A DNA stretch of 64,000 nt from Duganella qianjiadongensis (GCF_009857915.1 NZ_WWCM01000002.1:310001-374000); one strand, 5' to 3'. Positions 28,541 through 37,919 are shown, numbered from the stretch's first letter. Numbers and translations: made by a program. Notes: generated by a model from the sequence alone, not told the origin.

Positions 28541-29067
28541 TCCAGCCCCTGAATTTCTGCCGTCGCGCGGCGCAGCACGGCACGGATGGCGGCCAGCCGC
28601 TGCGGGTTGGACTGGAAATCCTGCGCCTGCGTGATCACGGCGTGCTTGAGTTCATGCATGAGGGTGCGCAGATCATCGCGCGCATCGGCCGGCTCGCCCA
28701 TGCGCTGCTGGATCGCCTCGACGAACTGGCGGTTCTCGGCCAGAAACGCCTCGCCTTCCGGCGTAATGGTGTGCAGCTTCTTGTTGCCGTCAGCACTGGC
28801 CAGCACATGGCCCATATCGAGCAGCATGGACAGCAGGGGATAGATGGCGCCGGGGCTGGGCGTGTAGGCGCCGCCCGAGCGCTGCTCCAGTTCCTTGATG
28901 ATTTCATAGCCGTGACGGGGCTTCTCGGCGATCAGCTGCAGCACGATATAGCGCATGGCGCCGGCATCGAACATTTTCGGGCCGCGGCCACGGCCACCGC
29001 CGCGCAAACCGTGATGCTCGCCATGGCTGGCGTGGTGGCGATGCTGATGATGTAAAAATTTAAACAT
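28537..29067 (-). CDS. PadR-family regulator with His-rich N-terminus (YqjI-like)
   Basis: This 176-residue repressor has an unusual N-terminus rich in His and Gly (HHQHRHHASHGEHHG, then GGGRGRGP), followed by a PadR winged helix: RYIVLQLIAEKPRHGYEIIKELEQ split over two helices and YTPSPGAIYPLLSMLLD. The layout resembles Escherichia coli YqjI, a nickel-responsive PadR protein with a His/Cys-rich extension, so metal sensing is plausible. AAGGAG precedes the ATG at 29067. It is coupled to the MFS gene and sits behind three AT-rich palindromes (29121-29167), probably its own operators. Confidence 0.88.
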   Translation of the reverse strand: MFKFLHHQHRHHASHGEHHGLRGGGRGRGPKMFDAGAMRYIVLQLIAEKPRHGYEIIKELEQRSGGAYTPSPGAIYPLLSMLLDMGHVLASADGNKKLHTITPEGEAFLAENRQFVEAIQQRMGEPADARDDLRTLMHELKHAVITQAQDFQSNPQRLAAIRAVLRRATAEIQGLE

Positions 29068-29120
29068 GGTGAAACTCCTTAAGATCTGGCAACTTATTTT
29101 TGGGAATGAATGCACGTCAA

Positions 29121-29167
29121 CTTAAGATATATCACGTTAAGATATGTCTTAATAAGATATATCTTAA
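29121..29167. promoter_or_regulatory. Tandem AT-rich palindromes, probable PadR operators
   Basis: Three copies of an AAGATAT core lie 15-16 bases apart: CTTAAGATATATC at 29121, the near-palindrome TTAAGATATGTCTTAA at 29137-29152, and the perfect palindrome TAAGATATATCTTA at 29153-29166. They are 54-100 bases upstream of the PadR start and 84 before the MerR start. Their symmetry and position fit an autoregulatory operator; the MerR gene could also be controlled from here. Confidence 0.7.
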
Positions 29168-29250
29168 ACTCTTTTCCCGAGAATGCAAGTAAACTTTGCG
29201 GCACAATAAAGACTTGACCTTCACGCCACGTGAGCCCTGAACATCCCCCC

Positions 29251-29994
29251 ATGCTTACAGTTAAACAACTCTCCAGCCTCAGCGGCGTGACGGCGCGTAC
29301 CCTGCATTACTACGACGAAATCGGGCTGCTCCGCCCCACCCGCGTAGGCGACAATGGCTACCGCTATTACGACCAGACGGCGCAACTGCGCCTTCAGCAG
29401 ATACTGTTTTATCGGGAACTGGCGGTGCCGCTGGCGGACATCCGCCAGCTGATGGAGAGCGACGACTACGACCTGATGGCGGCGCTGCAAGGCCACCAGC
29501 AGGCGTTGCGTCAGCAGGCCAGTCATTTGCAGCAGCTGCTGACGACTGTGGAGCAGACCATCCTCCATCTACAAGGAAAACAGACCATGACTAGCCAGCA
29601 GATATTCGCGGGACTCAATCACCCGCAGCAGCAAGCCTACGCCGCCGAAGCGGAACAGCGCTACGACGCCGCCATCGTGCGCAAAGCCAGCCAGCAATGG
29701 CAGGACTACAGCAAGGCCCAGCAGGACGCCATCATGGCGGAAGGAAATACGATTTATACCGATATGGTGGCAGCCATGCCGCAAGGCGCTGCCAGTCCGG
29801 CAGTACAGGCCATCGTGGAACGCTGGCGCCAGCACATGGCCTATTTCTGGGTGCCGCAGGCGGCGCAGCTGGAGGGACTAGCCGCCACTTATTCGCAGGA
29901 TGCGCGCTTCAAGGCCAACTTCGACAAACTGCACACGCAGCTAGCCGAGTTCATGCTGGAAGCGGTGCAGCACTACGTGCGCCAGCTTGCCTGA
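29251..29994 (+). CDS. MerR-family regulator with TipAS effector domain
   Basis: The 247-residue protein has a MerR HTH at about 1-68 (LTVKQLSSLSGVTARTLHYY, NGYRYYD), a coiled-coil dimerisation helix, and a C-terminal TipAS domain (about 115-247) with EAEQRYDAAIV, WQDYSKAQQDAIM and AEFMLEAVQHYV. TipAS domains bind drugs such as thiopeptides or albicidin, and the gene resembles tipAL and albR types. It is divergent from the PadR-MFS operon. A GTG at 29230 could add seven residues; no clear ribosome site settles the start. Confidence 0.87.
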   Translation: MLTVKQLSSLSGVTARTLHYYDEIGLLRPTRVGDNGYRYYDQTAQLRLQQILFYRELAVPLADIRQLMESDDYDLMAALQGHQQALRQQASHLQQLLTTVEQTILHLQGKQTMTSQQIFAGLNHPQQQAYAAEAEQRYDAAIVRKASQQWQDYSKAQQDAIMAEGNTIYTDMVAAMPQGAASPAVQAIVERWRQHMAYFWVPQAAQLEGLAATYSQDARFKANFDKLHTQLAEFMLEAVQHYVRQLA

Positions 29995-30013
29995 ACCTAG
30001 GCTAGAAAGAAAT

Positions 30014-30037
30014 CAGGCCACCGGCAACGGCGGCCTG
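30014..30037 (+). terminator. Stem-loop after the MerR gene
   Basis: CAGGCC/GGCCTG with an inner CCG/CGG stem and a bulge forms a hairpin 20 bases past the MerR stop. Only TTCT follows, so it is a weak terminator; it also lies between convergent genes. Confidence 0.55.
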
Positions 30038-30069
30038 TTCTACGACATACCGGGGCGGCGGCGCAATGC

Positions 30070-31941
30070 CTAGCTATCGAGGTGGGAGATCAGCAGACGG
30101 CGGCTATCCGCCTCGCTGCTGGCCTTGTGCTCGACCACCAGACGCGAGTTCTGCGTATCGAGCGATATGCCGACCGACAGAATATCGATCAGCAGCAGCT
30201 GCAATATGCGCGAAATCATCGACAGGAAGGTGGTGCTGTCTTCGCTGTGATCGACCGCCAGACAGACACTGGCCTTCTTGGCCAGCGGCGAATTGCTGGA
30301 GGTGATGGCGATGACGTCGGCACCGGCCGCACGCGCCGCATCGACCGCTTCCAGCAGCTCCGGCAAGCGGCCCGAATTGGAAATGGCGATCACCACATCA
30401 CCCGGATTGAGCAGCTCGGCCGCCAGCGTCAGCAGATGCGAATCGCCATACGCCGAAGTAGGAATACGGAAGCGGAAGAACTTGTGCTGGCCGTCCAGCG
30501 CCACCACACGCGAATTACCCATGGCGTAGAACTCGACGCGCTTGGCCTTGGCGACCAGTGCAATCGCCTTATCGAGCGAACGCACATCGAGCTGGTCGCG
30601 GAATTTCAGAATCGCCGAGACGGTATTGTCGATCACCTTGGCACTCAGGTCGTGCGTGCTGTCGCTCACCCGCACCTGACTGTGGCGCACGGGAATGGCG
30701 CCAGTCAGGCTGCTGGCAAACTTCAGTTTGAAATCGGCCAGACCGAGGAAGCCCAGCGAGCGGCAGAAGCGGATCACCGTCGGCTGGCTCACTTCGGCCA
30801 GACGGGCGATATCGGCAATCGGCTCGTTCAGCACGAGGCGCGGCTGCTCCAGCACCAGCTGCGCCACGCGCTGCTCGGCTGGCGTCAGTTCATGCTGCAG
30901 ATGCTGCACCCGCTCCATCAGCGTGTTGGCGCCACTACGGCCACGCAGGTGCTCGGACAATATCGTCGCCACGCCATAGAAAGCCGGATTCGGCGTGGTA
31001 ATCACATAGGTGGGAATTTCGGCCAGATAGCTGGTGAAACGGCCCTTGGCTTCGAAGCGGGCACGGAACGGCGAGGTGGCAAACCACTCGCCCATGCGCG
31101 GCACGATACCGCCGCCGATGAACACACCGCCGAAGGCCCCCAGCGTCACCGCCAGATTGGCGCTGGCGCCGCCCAGCATGGCGCAGAAGCATTCCAGCAC
31201 TTCCATGCACAGCGGGTCTTTGTCGGTCAGCGCACCGGCCATGATTTCCTGCGACGTCAGATCGCGCACCTGCCGGCCATTGCGCTTGGCGATGGCGCGG
31301 TAAATGATTTCCATGCCGGGTCCGGAAATCAGACGTTCGGTCGATACGTGCGACCAGGTCTGCCACGCATATTGCAGTATCGCGTATTCGCGTTCGTCGG
31401 CCGGGGCAAAGTTGGTGTGGCCGCCTTCCGAACCCAGCGTCACGAAACCATCGACCGTGGGAATCACGCCCGACACACCCAGACCCGTACCGGGGCCGAG
31501 CACGCCGATCACGGAATTCGAGGCCGGCTTGCCGCCGCCCACCTGCATCAGGTCGGACGATTTCAGGCCCGGCAGCGACATGGCCAGCGCGGTAAAGTCG
31601 TTCACTACCAGCAGCGTGTGCAGACCCAGCGCACGCCGCACCTCGTCGGTGGAGAATTCCCATGCACGGTTAGTCATGCGCACATAGTCGCCGCTGACGG
31701 GGTTAGCCACGGCCAGCGCGGCATGGTTAAGCGTCAGGTCGGCATGGTCGGACAGATAGGATCGCAACATGGCGACGATGTCGGTGTAATCGTCGCACTT
31801 GAGTACGCGCACGGCGCGGAATTCGCCGGGCGCCGTCTGCAGGGCAAAGCGGGCATGGGTCGCGCCGATGTCGGCCAGCAGGCGCGGGCCGTCAGCAAAG
31901 GCGGTACGGTTCAGTTTTTGATCCACTTCGGCTTGTTTCAT
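30070..31941 (-). CDS. glk: Glucokinase fused to RpiR/HexR-type regulator
   Basis: The 623-residue protein joins two functions. Residues 19-335 are a bacterial glucokinase (LLADIGATHARF, catalytic Asp115 in VVNDF, GPGTGLG, SEGGH, GGVFIGGGI), which phosphorylates glucose freed by the nearby amylolytic enzymes. Residues 345-420 are an RpiR-type HTH (VSQPTVIRFCRSLGFLGLAD) and 455-580 a SIS sugar-phosphate-binding domain (FYAMGNSRVVA, AISNSGRLPELLEA). Such fusions are known in Burkholderia relatives. HexR, of the same family, binds 6-phospho-keto-deoxy-gluconate and a TGTAAT-WWW-ATTACA operator; near-identical palindromes lie before many genes of this island, making this protein their likely regulator. 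That link is inference. It lies downstream of the alpha-glucosidase behind a terminator. Confidence 0.93.
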   Translation of the reverse strand: MKQAEVDQKLNRTAFADGPRLLADIGATHARFALQTAPGEFRAVRVLKCDDYTDIVAMLRSYLSDHADLTLNHAALAVANPVSGDYVRMTNRAWEFSTDEVRRALGLHTLLVVNDFTALAMSLPGLKSSDLMQVGGGKPASNSVIGVLGPGTGLGVSGVIPTVDGFVTLGSEGGHTNFAPADEREYAILQYAWQTWSHVSTERLISGPGMEIIYRAIAKRNGRQVRDLTSQEIMAGALTDKDPLCMEVLECFCAMLGGASANLAVTLGAFGGVFIGGGIVPRMGEWFATSPFRARFEAKGRFTSYLAEIPTYVITTPNPAFYGVATILSEHLRGRSGANTLMERVQHLQHELTPAEQRVAQLVLEQPRLVLNEPIADIARLAEVSQPTVIRFCRSLGFLGLADFKLKFASSLTGAIPVRHSQVRVSDSTHDLSAKVIDNTVSAILKFRDQLDVRSLDKAIALVAKAKRVEFYAMGNSRVVALDGQHKFFRFRIPTSAYGDSHLLTLAAELLNPGDVVIAISNSGRLPELLEAVDAARAAGADVIAITSSNSPLAKKASVCLAVDHSEDSTTFLSMISRILQLLLIDILSVGISLDTQNSRLVVEHKASSEADSRRLLISHLDS

Positions 31942-31993
31942 TGTCTAACCAGTAAAAACAGTTGGCGGAAGCATACCCGAAATACCCGATGTT

Positions 31994-32020
31994 AAAAAGC
32001 CGGGGCGGCAAATCCCCGGC
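31994..32020 (-). terminator. Terminator of the GH13 alpha-glucosidase gene
   Basis: GCCGGGG (31999-32005) pairs with CCCCGGC (32014-32020), and the minus strand continues with TTTTT. It separates the alpha-glucosidase from the glucokinase fusion gene. Confidence 0.87.
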
Positions 32021-32035
32021 CTGTCTACCACAGCC

Positions 32036-33673
32036 TCAGGCAGCGTAGCCGAACCACGCGCCGAAGGCAGGCAGCGCAACCTGACCATCGACCACCGAAC
32101 CGGGCAGGCCATAACCGGCTATCTGCTCGCCCCCCGCCGCCTGTGGCAGCGCGCAGCTGACCGGTGCGCCACTGAGATTGAACACGGCAATGATGCTGCG
32201 CTCCCCTGCAGCATCGCGGCGCAGCGCCAGCACCGGTTCCGGTGCGTCGAAGAACTCGATGTCGCCGCGCGTGAGTTGCGGGAACTGGCGGCGCCACGCG
32301 ATAAAGCGGCGGGTAAATTCCAGTGACGACTCGGCATCGCCTTCCTGTTTCGAAGCAGCCTTGACCAGATGGTCGGGCGAAACGGGCAGCCATGGTTTGC
32401 CAGTAGTGAAGCCGCCATTGGCCGCGTCGCTCCATGCCATCGGCGTGCGGCAGCCATCACGGCCTTTGAATTCGGGCCAGAAGGTAATGCCGTACGGGTC
32501 CTGCAGCAGCTCGAATGGCACATCGGCTTCGGCAAAAGCCAGCTCGTCGCCCTGATACAGACAGGGAGTACCTTTGAGCGACAGCTGCATGGCCAGTATC
32601 ATCTTGGCGAAAGCCACCGGCGCCTCGGGCCCGCCCCAGCGGGTAGCGACGCGCTGCACGTCGTGATTGCCGACCGACCACGAGGCCCAGCCGCCCTTGA
32701 CACGCGCTTCGAAATTTTCCACCTGCTGGCGGATGTAGTGGGCCGAGCATTGCGGCACCAGCAGATTGAAGCTGTAGGCCATGTGCAGCTTGTCGCCATC
32801 GGCCGTGTACTCGGCCATCACGGCCAGCGAATCGTCGGCCCCTACTTCGCCGATAGACACCGCCTGATATTCATCGAGCAGCGCACGCAGCTTCTGCAGG
32901 AAAGGCAGATTCTCGGGGCGGCTCTTGTCGTAGATGTGGGCCTGCATGCCGTAAGGGTTCACATCCGACACGGTGGCCGTATCGCGGTTGGTGGCGGGCG
33001 GGTTGCTGCGCAATTCGGTATCGTGGAAGTGGAAGTTGCAGGCATCCAGACGGATGCCGTCCACCCCGCGCTCCAGCCAGAAGCGCAGCGCATCGAGGTG
33101 CGCCTGCTGCACGGCGGGGCAATGGAAGTTCAGATCCGGCTGACTGGTAAGGAAATTATGTAAATAGTATTGACGACGGCGCGTATCCCACTGCCACGAC
33201 GAGCCGCCGAACACCGACATCCAGTTATTCGGCGGATTGCCATCGGGCGCGGGATCGGCCCACACATACCAGTCGGCTTTCGGATTATCGCGGCTGGAAC
33301 GGCTCTCCTTGAACCACGGATGTTCTTCCGCCGTGTGCGACATCACCTGATCGATCATGATCTTCAGGCCCAGACTGTGCGCCTTGGCGATCATGCTATC
33401 GAAATCGGCCAGCGTGCCGAACATCGGATCGACGTCGCAGTAGTCCGCGATGTCGTAGCCGAAGTCCTTCATGGGCGACTTGAAGAAAGGCGAAATCCAG
33501 ACGATGTCCACGCCCAGCGAGGCGATATAGTCCAGCCTGGCCGTGATCCCCGGCAGATCCCCTACCCCGTCACCGTTGGTATCCATGAAACTGCGCGGAT
33601 AAATCTGGTAAATAATCGCTGTGCGATACCAGTCCGACGCATGCGGAGAGACTTGTGTTAGTTGCTTGGTCAT
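32036..33673 (-). CDS. GH13 alpha-glucosidase, cytoplasmic
   Basis: The 545-residue enzyme hydrolyses maltose and short malto-oligosaccharides to glucose. It lacks a signal peptide. The GH13 barrel shows IYQIYPRSFMDTNGDGVGDLPG, DIVWISPFF, DQVMSHTAEEHPWF, nucleophile Asp210 in GIRLDACNF, acid/base Glu276 in IGEVGADD and Asp338 in VGNHDVQR, all typical of the proteobacterial GH13 subfamily 23. Glucose made here would be the substrate of the glucokinase fusion just downstream. It is divergent from the POT gene; a degenerate palindrome of the TGTAGT type lies 38 bases before its start. Confidence 0.93.
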   Translation of the reverse strand: MTKQLTQVSPHASDWYRTAIIYQIYPRSFMDTNGDGVGDLPGITARLDYIASLGVDIVWISPFFKSPMKDFGYDIADYCDVDPMFGTLADFDSMIAKAHSLGLKIMIDQVMSHTAEEHPWFKESRSSRDNPKADWYVWADPAPDGNPPNNWMSVFGGSSWQWDTRRRQYYLHNFLTSQPDLNFHCPAVQQAHLDALRFWLERGVDGIRLDACNFHFHDTELRSNPPATNRDTATVSDVNPYGMQAHIYDKSRPENLPFLQKLRALLDEYQAVSIGEVGADDSLAVMAEYTADGDKLHMAYSFNLLVPQCSAHYIRQQVENFEARVKGGWASWSVGNHDVQRVATRWGGPEAPVAFAKMILAMQLSLKGTPCLYQGDELAFAEADVPFELLQDPYGITFWPEFKGRDGCRTPMAWSDAANGGFTTGKPWLPVSPDHLVKAASKQEGDAESSLEFTRRFIAWRRQFPQLTRGDIEFFDAPEPVLALRRDAAGERSIIAVFNLSGAPVSCALPQAAGGEQIAGYGLPGSVVDGQVALPAFGAWFGYAA

Positions 33674-33710
33674 ATGAGAATCCGGGGTGGGCCCGGTGTT
33701 GGATTATGTT

Positions 33711-33725
33711 TGTAGAGAATATACA
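33711..33725. promoter_or_regulatory. Degenerate HexR-like palindrome before the alpha-glucosidase gene
   Basis: TGTAGA-GAA-TATACA matches TGTAGT-N3-ACTACA at 9 of 12 positions and lies 38 bases upstream of the leftward gene. On its own it would be weak; I include it because intact copies precede the neighbouring genes at similar distances. Confidence 0.4.
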
Positions 33726-33832
33726 TCACGAATTCGGAATTTTCAATCACCGACCGGACCGCAGATTTTGCAACTTATCAGTTTAAAATCAATAACTTGG
33801 AATTTTTACAGAAAATTCCAATTCTAAAAAAT

Positions 33833-33847
33833 AGTAGTCAAACTACA
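33833..33847. promoter_or_regulatory. HexR-like palindrome before the POT gene
   Basis: AGTAGT-CAA-ACTACA matches the proposed operator at 11 of 12 positions. It lies just upstream of the AGGAG ribosome site, 19 bases before the GTG start, in a place suited to repression. Confidence 0.65.
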
Positions 33848-33865
33848 CAAATCAGGAGAAATACA

Positions 33866-35443
33866 GTGAGTGATCACGGTAACGGGCCTATGCCCCGACA
33901 GATTCCCTACATCATTGCCAACGAAGGCTGCGAACGTTTCAGCTTCTATGGCATGCGCAACATCCTCACGCCTTTCCTGCTCACTACCCTGCTGCTGTTC
34001 ATCCCGCTGGGCGACCGTCCGGCCGAAGCCAAGCACGTATTCCACACTTTTGTGATCGGGGTGTATTTCTTCCCCCTGCTGGGCGGCTGGCTGGCCGACC
34101 GCTTCTTCGGCAAATACAACACGGTGTTCTGGTTCAGCCTGATCTATGTAGCGGGCCACGCCTGTCTGGCCATCTTCGAAGACAACCTCAAAGGCTTCTA
34201 TCTGGGTCTGGGCCTGATCGCCTTCGGCTCGGGCGGCATCAAGCCGCTGGTGGTGGCTTTTGTCGGCGACCAGTTCGACCAGACCAATAAGAACCGCGCC
34301 AAGCTGGTGTTCGACGCCTTCTACTGGATCATCAATTTCGGTTCCTTCTTTGCCTCGCTGCTGATGCCGGTATTCCTGCGCGACTACGGCCCTGCCGTCG
34401 CCTTCGGCATACCCGGCCTGCTGATGGCGCTTGCCACTTGCGTGTTCTGGCTGGGCAAACGCAAATACGTGCATGTGCCGCCGGCCAAACCGGACCCGAA
34501 CGCCTTCAGCAGCGTGGCCCGCACCGCCCTGCTGGCTAAACGCACCGGTCAGGGCCGGCCCGGCCTGATGGTGGCAGGCGCCGGCGCACTGGGCGCGCTG
34601 GCTTCGCTGGCCATGACGCCGCAATGGGGCTTTGTGATTGCCGCCTGCACGGCGCTGGTGCTGCTGCTGGCTTTCGGCGGCATCGGCATGTCGCTGCAAC
34701 TGGACCGCGCGCGCGGCCCGCACACGGATGAAGCGGTGGAAGGCGTGCGCGCCGTGCTGCGCATCCTGATCGTGTTTGCCATGATTACCCCGTTCTGGTC
34801 GCTGTTCGATCAGAAAGCCTCGACCTGGATCGTGCAGGCCAACACCATGCACAGCCCGCTGCTGTCGCTGTTCGGCTGGGAATTCACCCTGCTGCCGGCG
34901 CAGATGCAGGCAGTCAATCCCATCCTCGTGATGCTGCTCATCCCGTTCAACAACGTCGCCCTGTTCCCGCTGATGCGCGCCATCGGCATCACCCCCACGC
35001 CGCTGCGCCGCATGGGCATGGGCATTGCGCTGTCGGCGCTGGCATGGGTGGTGGTGGGCATGCTGCAACTGCAACTGGACGGCGGCGATCAAGTCTCCAT
35101 CCTGTGGCAGTTGCTGCCGTATGCCTTGCTGACGCTGGGCGAAGTGCTGGTTTCGGCTACCGGGCTGGAGTTTGCCTATAGCCAGGCACCGGCCACCATG
35201 AAAGGCATCATCCTCAGCTTCTGGTATCTCGCGGTTACCGTCGGGAACCTTTGGGTGCTTATTGTCAATTCTGGCGTGAAGCACGAAGCGGTCAGCGCCC
35301 GGATTGCCAGCAGCGGCCTGAGCCCGATTGCTTTCCAGATGTTCTTCTTCGCTGCCTTCGCAATGCTGGTGGCTGCGCTGTTTGCGCTGTATGCCATGCG
35401 CTACAAGATGGTCGATAATTATCGAAAAGAAACTATTAATTAA
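33866..35443 (+). CDS. POT-family proton-coupled transporter
   Basis: The 525-residue inner-membrane protein has about 14 hydrophobic segments and belongs to the proton-dependent oligopeptide transporter family. The proton-coupling ExxER motif is at residues 20-24 (EGCER), followed by FSFYGMRNILTPFL, and the PTR2 signature region with GSGGIKPLVVAFVGDQF and FYWIINFGSF is clear. Family members carry di- and tripeptides; a few carry other solutes. I chose the GTG at 33866 because AGGAG precedes it at proper spacing and the protein then starts MSDHGNGPMPRQIPYIIANE. Its place between amylolytic genes and the operator at 33833 suggest co-regulation with starch use. Confidence 0.88.
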   Translation: MSDHGNGPMPRQIPYIIANEGCERFSFYGMRNILTPFLLTTLLLFIPLGDRPAEAKHVFHTFVIGVYFFPLLGGWLADRFFGKYNTVFWFSLIYVAGHACLAIFEDNLKGFYLGLGLIAFGSGGIKPLVVAFVGDQFDQTNKNRAKLVFDAFYWIINFGSFFASLLMPVFLRDYGPAVAFGIPGLLMALATCVFWLGKRKYVHVPPAKPDPNAFSSVARTALLAKRTGQGRPGLMVAGAGALGALASLAMTPQWGFVIAACTALVLLLAFGGIGMSLQLDRARGPHTDEAVEGVRAVLRILIVFAMITPFWSLFDQKASTWIVQANTMHSPLLSLFGWEFTLLPAQMQAVNPILVMLLIPFNNVALFPLMRAIGITPTPLRRMGMGIALSALAWVVVGMLQLQLDGGDQVSILWQLLPYALLTLGEVLVSATGLEFAYSQAPATMKGIILSFWYLAVTVGNLWVLIVNSGVKHEAVSARIASSGLSPIAFQMFFFAAFAMLVAALFALYAMRYKMVDNYRKETIN

Positions 35444-35457
35444 GTAGTTTCACTATT
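35443..35457. promoter_or_regulatory. Degenerate HexR-like palindrome between POT and chemoreceptor genes
   Basis: AGTAGT-TTC-ACTATT overlaps the last base of the POT stop codon and lies 55 bases before the chemoreceptor start. It matches the proposed operator at 9 of 12 positions. Support is moderate to weak on its own. Confidence 0.4.
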
Positions 35458-35512
35458 AATTGTTGCCACGGGGGAGCAAAATAAGGGAGTCACTTATTTT
35501 GCGAGCCCCTGC

Positions 35513-37843
35513 ATGAAGAAAGTTATCAGCCAGTTTCTCTCCCTTCCCCTGTGGCGACCCGGCGCCCGCCTGATGCGCAGCCTGCGCCTGCCGGGCAAGT
35601 TCCTGCTGATTAGCATCAGCTTCCTGATTCCCCTGATCTGGCTGTTCTATAGCTATACCGCTGCCGCCATGCTGGATTTGCGCGTAGTCGGCAAGGAGAG
35701 GACCGGTGTGCGCGTGATGGCGCCACTGCTGCAGGCCCGCGAGGCCGCCATCAGCTGGCGCCTGCTGGCCCGTAACGCCGCCGACGGCGAAGCCGCAGCG
35801 GAATTAGCCACAGTGCGCAGCGCTTTCGACAGTGCTTTCCAGAAGCTCGACGGCGTCGAAGCCGAATCGGCCGATGCACTGGGCACCAGGGCTGACATGC
35901 TCAACGTGCGCGATGCCTACCGCGCGGCCCAGGGCAATTTCAGCAACGGCGAGGAAGCCGCGCAGAAGTTGCGCGCGCTCGATCTGGCGCTGGTACGGCT
36001 GGCCGACGGCACGCTCGATAACTCCGACCTGTCGCTCGATCCGGCACTGGAAAGCTACCACCTGATGAGTGCCGCCCTGCTGCATGCGCCACAAGTCATC
36101 GACCGCCTGTCGGAATTGCGCACGCTGGGCCGCAGCAGCCTGAAAGCCGGCAGCATCACGCCCCAGCAGAGCGCGCAGATGCAGCGCCTGCTGGCCATCA
36201 TCGAACATGAACAGCGTCAGGCCAAACAGGACCGCGCCATCGTGGCGGCCGCAAAACCGCAATATGCCAGTGCCCAGCGCAGCGACAGTGAAGCGGCGCT
36301 GAATGCACTGGCCAGCGCCGTGCGCAGCATCTTCCCTTACGGCCAGAATGAAATTTCAGGTGACCGCATTGCCTTCGGTACGCAGGTCAGCAGCGCCATC
36401 CGCCTGCAGTTCGAGGATATTGCCGCCAACCTCACCGTGCTCGATACCATGCTGGCCGAGCGCGAAGCCGGCCTGCGCACGTCGCTGTACGCCACCCTGA
36501 CGCTGTGCCTGATCGCGATTCTGCTGTCGGCCTATCTGTTTGTCGGCTTCTACAACGCGATGCAGAGCGGCTTCAAGAAACTGCGGCGCGAACTGATCGC
36601 CATTTCCATGGGCGATCTGCGCTCCGACATCAAACCGACCGGCAGCGATGAACTGGCCGGCATGCTGCGCGAACTGACCAATATGCAGAAGGCGCTGCGC
36701 GACACCGTCACCGAAGTGCAGCAGGCCAGCGATATGGTGGTGTCGTCCAGCATCGACATTGCCGAAGGCACGCGCAATCTGTCCAGCCGGACGGAAGCCG
36801 CGGCGTCCGCACTGGAAGAATCGTCGGCAGCACTGGAACAGACTATTTCTACCGTACAGATGACGGCCGATTCGGTGCGTCAGGCATCGGCCATTTCGAT
36901 AGAAAACGCCAGCGCCGCCACGCGTGGCGGTGTGGTGATGCAGAACGTGGTGCAGACCATGGAAGGCATCGAAGCATCGTCGAAAAAAATCAGCGAAATC
37001 ATCAGCGTGATCGACGGCATCGCCTTCCAGACCAATATTCTGGCCTTGAACGCTGCAGTGGAAGCTGCCCGCGCCGGCGAACAGGGGCGCGGCTTCGCCG
37101 TGGTGGCCACCGAAGTGCGGGCACTGGCAGGCCGCAGTGCCGCAGCTGCCCACGAAATCAAGGCGCTGATTACCCAGAGCTCGCAGGAAGTGCGGGCCGG
37201 TACCGACGTTGTGCGTCAGGCTGGCCAGACCATTACGGAAATCGTCGCCAATGCGGCACAGATCAAAACCCTGCTCGATGAAGTCGCCAACGGTGCGCGC
37301 GAGCAGAGCATGGGCATAGGCCAGATCGGCGAAGCCGTAGCGGAGCTGGACCGCAATACCCAGGCCAACGCCCAGCTGGTGGAAGAAACCGCCGCCTCGG
37401 CCGGAGCCCAGCGCGATGTGGCCATCCATCTGGCGGCGCAGGTGGATGAATTCCGCCTGCCCGGCAAGGCTGCCGGCAAGCTGGTGGAAGGCGTCGATGT
37501 GGACAGCATCATCGACGCGCACCGCCAGTGGAAAGTCAAACTGCGCGACGCCATCGAAAAAGGCGACCAGATCGACGTCAAGACGCTGGAGCGCGACGAC
37601 TGCTGCGCGCTGGGCAAATGGATTTATGGCGATGGCCAGCGTTTGAGCGGCCGCCCCAGCTTTGTCGCCCTGATCGACAAGCATGCCCGCTTCCACCGCA
37701 TTGCCGGTCAGGTGGGCGAACTGATTAACAAGGGCGAATACCTGCGCGCCGAACAGGCGCTCAGCCATGGCACGCCGTTCTCCCAAGCCACCACCGAAGT
37801 GGTGGAGGTGCTGTCTGGCGCAAAACGCGTAGGATTCGAGTAA
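35513..37843 (+). CDS. Methyl-accepting chemotaxis protein with C-terminal CZB domain
   Basis: The 776-residue receptor has a membrane segment at about 29-50, a long ligand-binding region (about 55-320), a second membrane segment ([20 protein letters not shown]), a HAMP domain, and the signalling hairpin whose tip reads [20 protein letters not shown]. After it, residues 663-760 form a chemoreceptor zinc-binding (CZB) domain with the typical [20 protein letters not shown] and [10 protein letters not shown] motifs. CZB domains sense zinc or hypochlorous acid. The gene lies inside the starch island behind a possible operator, so the receptor may steer cells toward starch products. The ligand is unknown. 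Confidence 0.92.
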   Translation: MKKVISQFLSLPLWRPGARLMRSLRLPGKFLLISISFLIPLIWLFYSYTAAAMLDLRVVGKERTGVRVMAPLLQAREAAISWRLLARNAADGEAAAELATVRSAFDSAFQKLDGVEAESADALGTRADMLNVRDAYRAAQGNFSNGEEAAQKLRALDLALVRLADGTLDNSDLSLDPALESYHLMSAALLHAPQVIDRLSELRTLGRSSLKAGSITPQQSAQMQRLLAIIEHEQRQAKQDRAIVAAAKPQYASAQRSDSEAALNALASAVRSIFPYGQNEISGDRIAFGTQVSSAIRLQFEDIAANLTVLDTMLAEREAGLRTSLYATLTLCLIAILLSAYLFVGFYNAMQSGFKKLRRELIAISMGDLRSDIKPTGSDELAGMLRELTNMQKALRDTVTEVQQASDMVVSSSIDIAEGTRNLSSRTEAAASALEESSAALEQTISTVQMTADSVRQASAISIENASAATRGGVVMQNVVQTMEGIEASSKKISEIISVIDGIAFQTNILALNAAVEAARAGEQGRGFAVVATEVRALAGRSAAAAHEIKALITQSSQEVRAGTDVVRQAGQTITEIVANAAQIKTLLDEVANGAREQSMGIGQIGEAVAELDRNTQANAQLVEETAASAGAQRDVAIHLAAQVDEFRLPGKAAGKLVEGVDVDSIIDAHRQWKVKLRDAIEKGDQIDVKTLERDDCCALGKWIYGDGQRLSGRPSFVALIDKHARFHRIAGQVGELINKGEYLRAEQALSHGTPFSQATTEVVEVLSGAKRVGFE

Positions 37844-37919
37844 AAAACAGCCATCAAGTATCAAAACTACAGAATTTGGATTACCATAACCGGCAAATCC
37901 ACCCGTATTGCAGCATTTT

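Noticed and set aside
37855..37871. A second possible dyad (ACTACA half site) before pullulanase
   Set aside because: The left arm has three mismatches beside one intact half, and it is AT-rich; not separable from chance.
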